From: JACJXW01 sp964418125
Lineage (GTDB): Bacteria; Bacteroidota; Bacteroidia; Chitinophagales; Saprospiraceae
Direction of reading: 5' to 3'
Assembly (NCBI GenBank): GCA_964418125.1
Contig: CAYQKY010000005.1
Coordinates: forward strand, 1 to 64,000
DNA length: 64,000 bases
Part shown: piece by piece, positions 61,023 to 64,000 of the stretch
Layout: each line of letters starts with the position of its first letter
Numbering within the stretch: position 1 is the first letter of the stretch
Notes under the pieces: model-generated
Databases searched by the model: none
Told to the model about the DNA's origin: nothing
The model's input: only the letters and a program-made list of their open reading frames with translations
Program-made: the position numbers and the translations under genes

Positions 61023-61699
61023 CCGAAAAACGATTCCACCAACTCCACCAATACTCCATTCAGCCGTTCAATAGCCAGCGGGACATTCCAATTTTCACGG
61101 TTTCTTGCTTCCACGTAATTGGATATTGCCCTGATCTCCACGAAAGGAATGCCTTCCATCAGGCAGGCGTAGAAAAAAGCGGCGCCTTCCATGCTTTCCA
61201 CCTCCACCTCTGGGTATTTTGACCGGACGGCCTCGATGTCGGGCAGGTATCCGTGGACTTTATTGACGCTGGCCCCGTGGGCGGAGGGAAGGAAACCGAA
61301 CTGTCCGGCTGCTTTATTGACGAGTTTTCCATCTGAAAAGGGGCCTTCGTTGCCATCGATCAGCCCAAGTTCATGGACATCAGTGAACCTGTTGTCGGCT
61401 TCCTGTACGCCCAGGTCGGCAAAACGCTCGCTGGCTACTTGTACCACATCGCCGATCCGGAGTTTCCGGTTGAAGGCGCCGGCGATGCCGGCATTGACGG
61501 CCAGGTTGGTTTCTTTGCTTCCCAGTATTTTTCCCATGCCGTAAGCTGTCAGAGGCATACCTACGCCGGTAATCAGTACGGAAACCTCCACGGCGCCCTT
61601 CTGGAAGGTGAAATGTCCGCTGGGAACGAACTTTTTATTTAGGTATTCCAGGAAGGGTTGTATTTCGAACGATGTGGCGGAGACGATCAGGAGGTTCAT
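61019..61699 (-). CDS. mqnB: Futalosine hydrolase (MTA/SAH nucleosidase family)
   Basis: 226 residues. Family of purine nucleosidases: ITGVGMPLTAYGMGKIL, AVNAGIAGAFN, and VEVESMEGAAFFYAC with the catalytic Glu and Met. In Bacteroidota this form acts in the futalosine route to menaquinone. An MTA/SAH nucleosidase is the alternative. It overlaps the end of prmC by 4 nt on the opposite strand. Confidence 0.9.
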   Translation of the reverse strand: MNLLIVSATSFEIQPFLEYLNKKFVPSGHFTFQKGAVEVSVLITGVGMPLTAYGMGKILGSKETNLAVNAGIAGAFNRKLRIGDVVQVASERFADLGVQEADNRFTDVHELGLIDGNEGPFSDGKLVNKAAGQFGFLPSAHGASVNKVHGYLPDIEAVRSKYPEVEVESMEGAAFFYACLMEGIPFVEIRAISNYVEARNRENWNVPLAIERLNGVLVELVESFFG

Positions 61700-61768
61700 G
61701 TTTGACTGGTTGTTACTGGATTTTACTTAATGTTCAGCACTTAAGCTGTTCATTATGCATTTTTTGTT

Positions 61769-62569
61769 TCACTTATAATAAGTTATCCCCGCTGCCGGCG
61801 TAAAGCCCAGCACCTGGTGATAATTCGATGCGATGTCGATCCTGAGCCCGCCGGGCAGGGCGTAGCCCAGGCCGAAGCTGAGCTGTGTGGGCTCAGTAGC
61901 TACCCCGCATCTAAGAAAGAGTGGCTCGACTGCCTGGTATTCAATGCCGAACCGGGCGCGCGCCGGGTAATCGATATCCTTTTCCAGCTCCGCCAGCAGG
62001 CTGAGTTTTTCAGATGGCAGATAGCTGAACCCCAGCCTGAGGATGGTGGGCAGAAACTCTTCCTCTGAAACCCTTACCCGGGCAGGGCTGAATAGGTGAA
62101 TGCCCAGGTTCAGTTGGGGTAACAGCTCCGCCTGTACACCAACTTCGAAGGTAAAAGCTGCTTTATTGCCGTATTCCGGGATGCGGGTGTTGAGCATCAG
62201 GAACTGGGCGCCAATGGACAGCTTTTCAAGCAACCTCCGCCCGTATGCCAGCCCGATGCGTTGCTCATTATACCCCTCGAAACCGAAATAGTGAAGGCTA
62301 AGGCCGAAGGCGCCGGAAGGCGTAGGCAGCCCGGCCCCCAAAGCGGCCGACCTGATCTCGCTCACCAGGAAACGCTGCTCTCCGTAAGCTGTTATTGCCG
62401 GGCTTTCCAGGTAGGCCAGCCCCGCCTGGTTGGCGAAGATGCTGTTGATGTCCGTATAGGTAAGGCCGGTTTGTCCCATTGCTATACTTCGGGCTCCGCC
62501 GGCGGGAGGAGCGCCGTTCTGGGCAAACAATACGCCCGGTAAGAGTAGTATTAAGAGAAAACACCTCAT
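61769..62569 (-). CDS. PorV/OmpX-like outer membrane beta-barrel protein
   Basis: 266 residues, exact family not identified. Signal peptide MRCFLLILLLPGVLFAQ followed by GGARSIAMGQTGLTYTDINS and NQAGLAYLESPAITAYGEQR, a pattern shared with the PorV/PorQ/FadL-like barrel proteins of Bacteroidota. Alternating hydrophobic strands with aromatic ends support a beta-barrel. The C-terminus ends in ITYYK. Confidence 0.75.
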   Translation of the reverse strand: MRCFLLILLLPGVLFAQNGAPPAGGARSIAMGQTGLTYTDINSIFANQAGLAYLESPAITAYGEQRFLVSEIRSAALGAGLPTPSGAFGLSLHYFGFEGYNEQRIGLAYGRRLLEKLSIGAQFLMLNTRIPEYGNKAAFTFEVGVQAELLPQLNLGIHLFSPARVRVSEEEFLPTILRLGFSYLPSEKLSLLAELEKDIDYPARARFGIEYQAVEPLFLRCGVATEPTQLSFGLGYALPGGLRIDIASNYHQVLGFTPAAGITYYK

Positions 62570-62658
62570 ATGAAATTCTTATTGCCGATTAGCGCCGATG
62601 TTGCCGGCCCCTTATCTTAAAAAGGAATGCCAGAGCTATTCATTCCATCATTCCTTCC

Positions 62659-63837
62659 TCAAACACTCACCCCATTCTCCCTTGCCACCTTCGCAAAGAA
62701 CTTCCCGGCTTCTGTCATTTCCCTTTCCATCGTGTCGAGGCCGACCCGCACCAGGCCAAAGCGGTAGGTCGGGCCGAGGTTCCATTCGAAGTTGTCCCAT
62801 GTGCTCCAGTGGATAAATCCCTGCAGAGGAATGCCTTCCTTTATGGCGCGGTGGCAAACTTTCAGGTAATCCTTGATGGCCTGTATCCGCCGCTGCGGGT
62901 CGTCAGTACAGATGCCGGTTTCCAGCAGGATGATGGGTTTGCCGTAGCGTTTGTGGAAACGGCGAAAGATCTTTCCGAGCCCTTCCGGTTTGTATCCCCA
63001 CATCTTGTCGTGGGGGATGCCCATTTTATCCAGTTTGCCGGGTTTCTCAATTTCCGTAACGGGATAGGGGGTAAAAGGCACATGGGCATAGTAACTCAGC
63101 CCAATATAGTCTACCTTTTCAAAATGGCGGGCTGCCCGGTTGATGAACCACCAGTCGGTGATCCTGGCGGGGATCTTTCCCAGCCAGTTGGTACCCTCGA
63201 AACTGCCCGTATTCAGGGAAATGCTGGCCGGTTTTTTCGGACAATGGGCCTTCAGCAGGCCGTATACCACTTCGTGGGCCTGTTTGAGGTGGCGCAGTAC
63301 GCGATTTGATTTGAAAAGGCTGCGTTTGTGCGGAGGAAACACGCCCAGCAGGTAGGCGTTCATGGCATACACATTGGGCTCGTTGAACGTATTCCAGTTG
63401 AAAACGAAAGGCTCGAAGTATTCTATGCATTGCCGGGCGTAGTCTACAAAGGCGGAAATATTGTCTTCGTTCAGCCATCCGCCATTGTTCTCAAACCACA
63501 AAGGGTTGGTGAAGTGATGCATGACGAAGAGTATGCGGGTGCCGCCATTGTTGAGCAACCGGAAAAATTTCTGGTATTCTACCACCACCTCTTTTTCGAA
63601 TGGGGCGAAGGGCCCGGGCTGTAGCCTCGCCCAGTCTACTCCGCACCGGTATACCGTGCCAAATTGCATGATGTATCCGGCATCCAGTTCCCGGAGTTGT
63701 TCGTGAGCGGTAGTCTGTTCCAGGACGTGCCCGTCTCTGGCCCTGAAACCGCGCCAGTTATGGGCTGAAGCGGTTTCTGTCTGGGTGGCGGATGTTGAGG
63801 TGCCCCAAAAAAAGCCTTCCGGAAACTCAAGGTGCAT
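62659..63837 (-). CDS. Glycoside hydrolase family 1 (beta-glucosidase-like)
   Basis: 392 residues, somewhat short for GH1 (about 440-480). Start FPEGFFWGTSTSATQTE, acid/base NTFNEPN, and nucleophile Glu in ILLETGICTDD, with the usual DxYGD-like surrounds replaced in part. The C-terminal IHWSTWDNFEW is the family aglycone region. No signal peptide, so it probably works in the cytosol on imported glycosides. The stop at 62659 lies beside a CATTCC word stretch. The next gene upstream is the TolB-like protein. Confidence 0.9.
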   Translation of the reverse strand: MHLEFPEGFFWGTSTSATQTETASAHNWRGFRARDGHVLEQTTAHEQLRELDAGYIMQFGTVYRCGVDWARLQPGPFAPFEKEVVVEYQKFFRLLNNGGTRILFVMHHFTNPLWFENNGGWLNEDNISAFVDYARQCIEYFEPFVFNWNTFNEPNVYAMNAYLLGVFPPHKRSLFKSNRVLRHLKQAHEVVYGLLKAHCPKKPASISLNTGSFEGTNWLGKIPARITDWWFINRAARHFEKVDYIGLSYYAHVPFTPYPVTEIEKPGKLDKMGIPHDKMWGYKPEGLGKIFRRFHKRYGKPIILLETGICTDDPQRRIQAIKDYLKVCHRAIKEGIPLQGFIHWSTWDNFEWNLGPTYRFGLVRVGLDTMEREMTEAGKFFAKVARENGVSV

Positions 63838-63859
63838 AGGCTGTGGGATTGTCAGTGGG

Positions 63860-64000
63860 TCATTCTATCCAGTCGGCCACAAAGACATTGGTACTCCGGG
63901 TGCCGCCGTTATTCCGGTTGGAAGAGAAAGCGACCCGCTTTCCATCCGGGGAAAACATCGGGAAGGCATCAAATGCATCGTCGAAGGTGATCTGCTTAAG
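63860..64000 (-). CDS. TolB/WD40-like beta-propeller protein (C-terminal end only)
   Basis: Last 46 residues of a minus-strand gene that starts beyond the window. The segment ITFDDAFDAFPMFSPDG then KRVAFSSNRN shows a PD40/TolB propeller repeat (FSPDGxxVAFSSNR). Ends FVADWIE. It is 22 nt upstream of the GH1 gene. Confidence 0.8.
   Translation of the reverse strand, partial: LKQITFDDAFDAFPMFSPDGKRVAFSSNRNNGGTRSTNVFVADWIE

Overview
This window is a chromosomal segment of a Bacteroidota bacterium, most likely of the Saprospiraceae/Lewinellaceae type. The reasons are: two proteins with type IX secretion (T9SS) C-terminal sorting domains, a PorP/SprF protein, a SusC/SusD pair, TAnnTTTG-type promoter boxes, futalosine-route menaquinone enzymes and the carboxynorspermidine polyamine route. 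The DNA is moderately GC-rich by eye. Genes are dense and mostly housekeeping. I see no rRNA, tRNA, CRISPR array, phage or complete insertion sequence.

Layout. Positions 1-5.9 kb hold the tail of a tryptophan operon (trpG end, trpD, trpC, trpF, trpB, trpA) ending in a DAHP synthase gene, so the first step of the aromatic pathway travels with the tryptophan branch. From 6 to 11.3 kb come a trans-sulfuration PLP enzyme, a pseudouridine synthase, a DUF1415 protein, a LuxC-like acyl-CoA reductase and an unknown exported protein. At 11.4-15.9 kb, on the minus strand, a TonB-dependent receptor is followed by a T9SS-exported alpha/beta-hydrolase-like protein whose nucleophile serine is glycine. From 16 to 25.7 kb are a ZIP transporter, PAP2 phosphatase, methyltransferase, GlmM (TTG start), two class-V PLP enzymes in a row, an AT-rich patch with a Cys-rich lipoprotein, a YggS-type PLP protein and a deoxynucleoside kinase. 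From 25.7 to 35.3 kb lie GatC, a LolD/MacB-type ATPase, a PduO-type adenosyltransferase, a 7TM-HD protein, a DUF5522 mini-protein, a DUF6580 membrane protein, an iron-type binding lipoprotein, a CPBP protease, an M1 peptidase and a cupin. From 35.4 to 41.8 kb lie two glycosyltransferases, a RibB-RibA fusion with a ruined RibA domain, a VTC-domain protein, PorP/SprF and an NlpC/P60 protein without its catalytic cysteine. At 41.9-49.5 kb is a three-gene outer-membrane locus: SusC, SusD and a LamG/PNGase F-like protein with a T9SS tail, probably for binding and processing glycoprotein. The rest (49.5-64 kb) holds cystathionine beta-synthase, a LysM protein, KdsB, a NUDIX hydrolase, cytidine deaminase, a saccharopine-dehydrogenase-type enzyme, a flippase (apparent CTG start), an MBL hydrolase, carboxynorspermidine synthase and decarboxylase, PrmC, futalosine hydrolase, a beta-barrel protein, a family 1 glycosidase and the end of a TolB-type propeller.

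The most unusual feature is not a protein. At least a dozen intergenic spaces carry low-complexity blocks built from near-repeats of a 5-8 nt word, usually with an inverted copy across a short GC-rich loop. Each site uses a different word but the same architecture. Some blocks lie inside apparent operons and several run into the ends of coding sequences. This family deserves a genome-wide search. Other points worth checking are the dead-looking enzymes (NlpC/P60, RibA domain, hydrolase), the PNGase F-like locus, a MITE-like inverted repeat at 24.4 kb and a nested hairpin at 29.9 kb.
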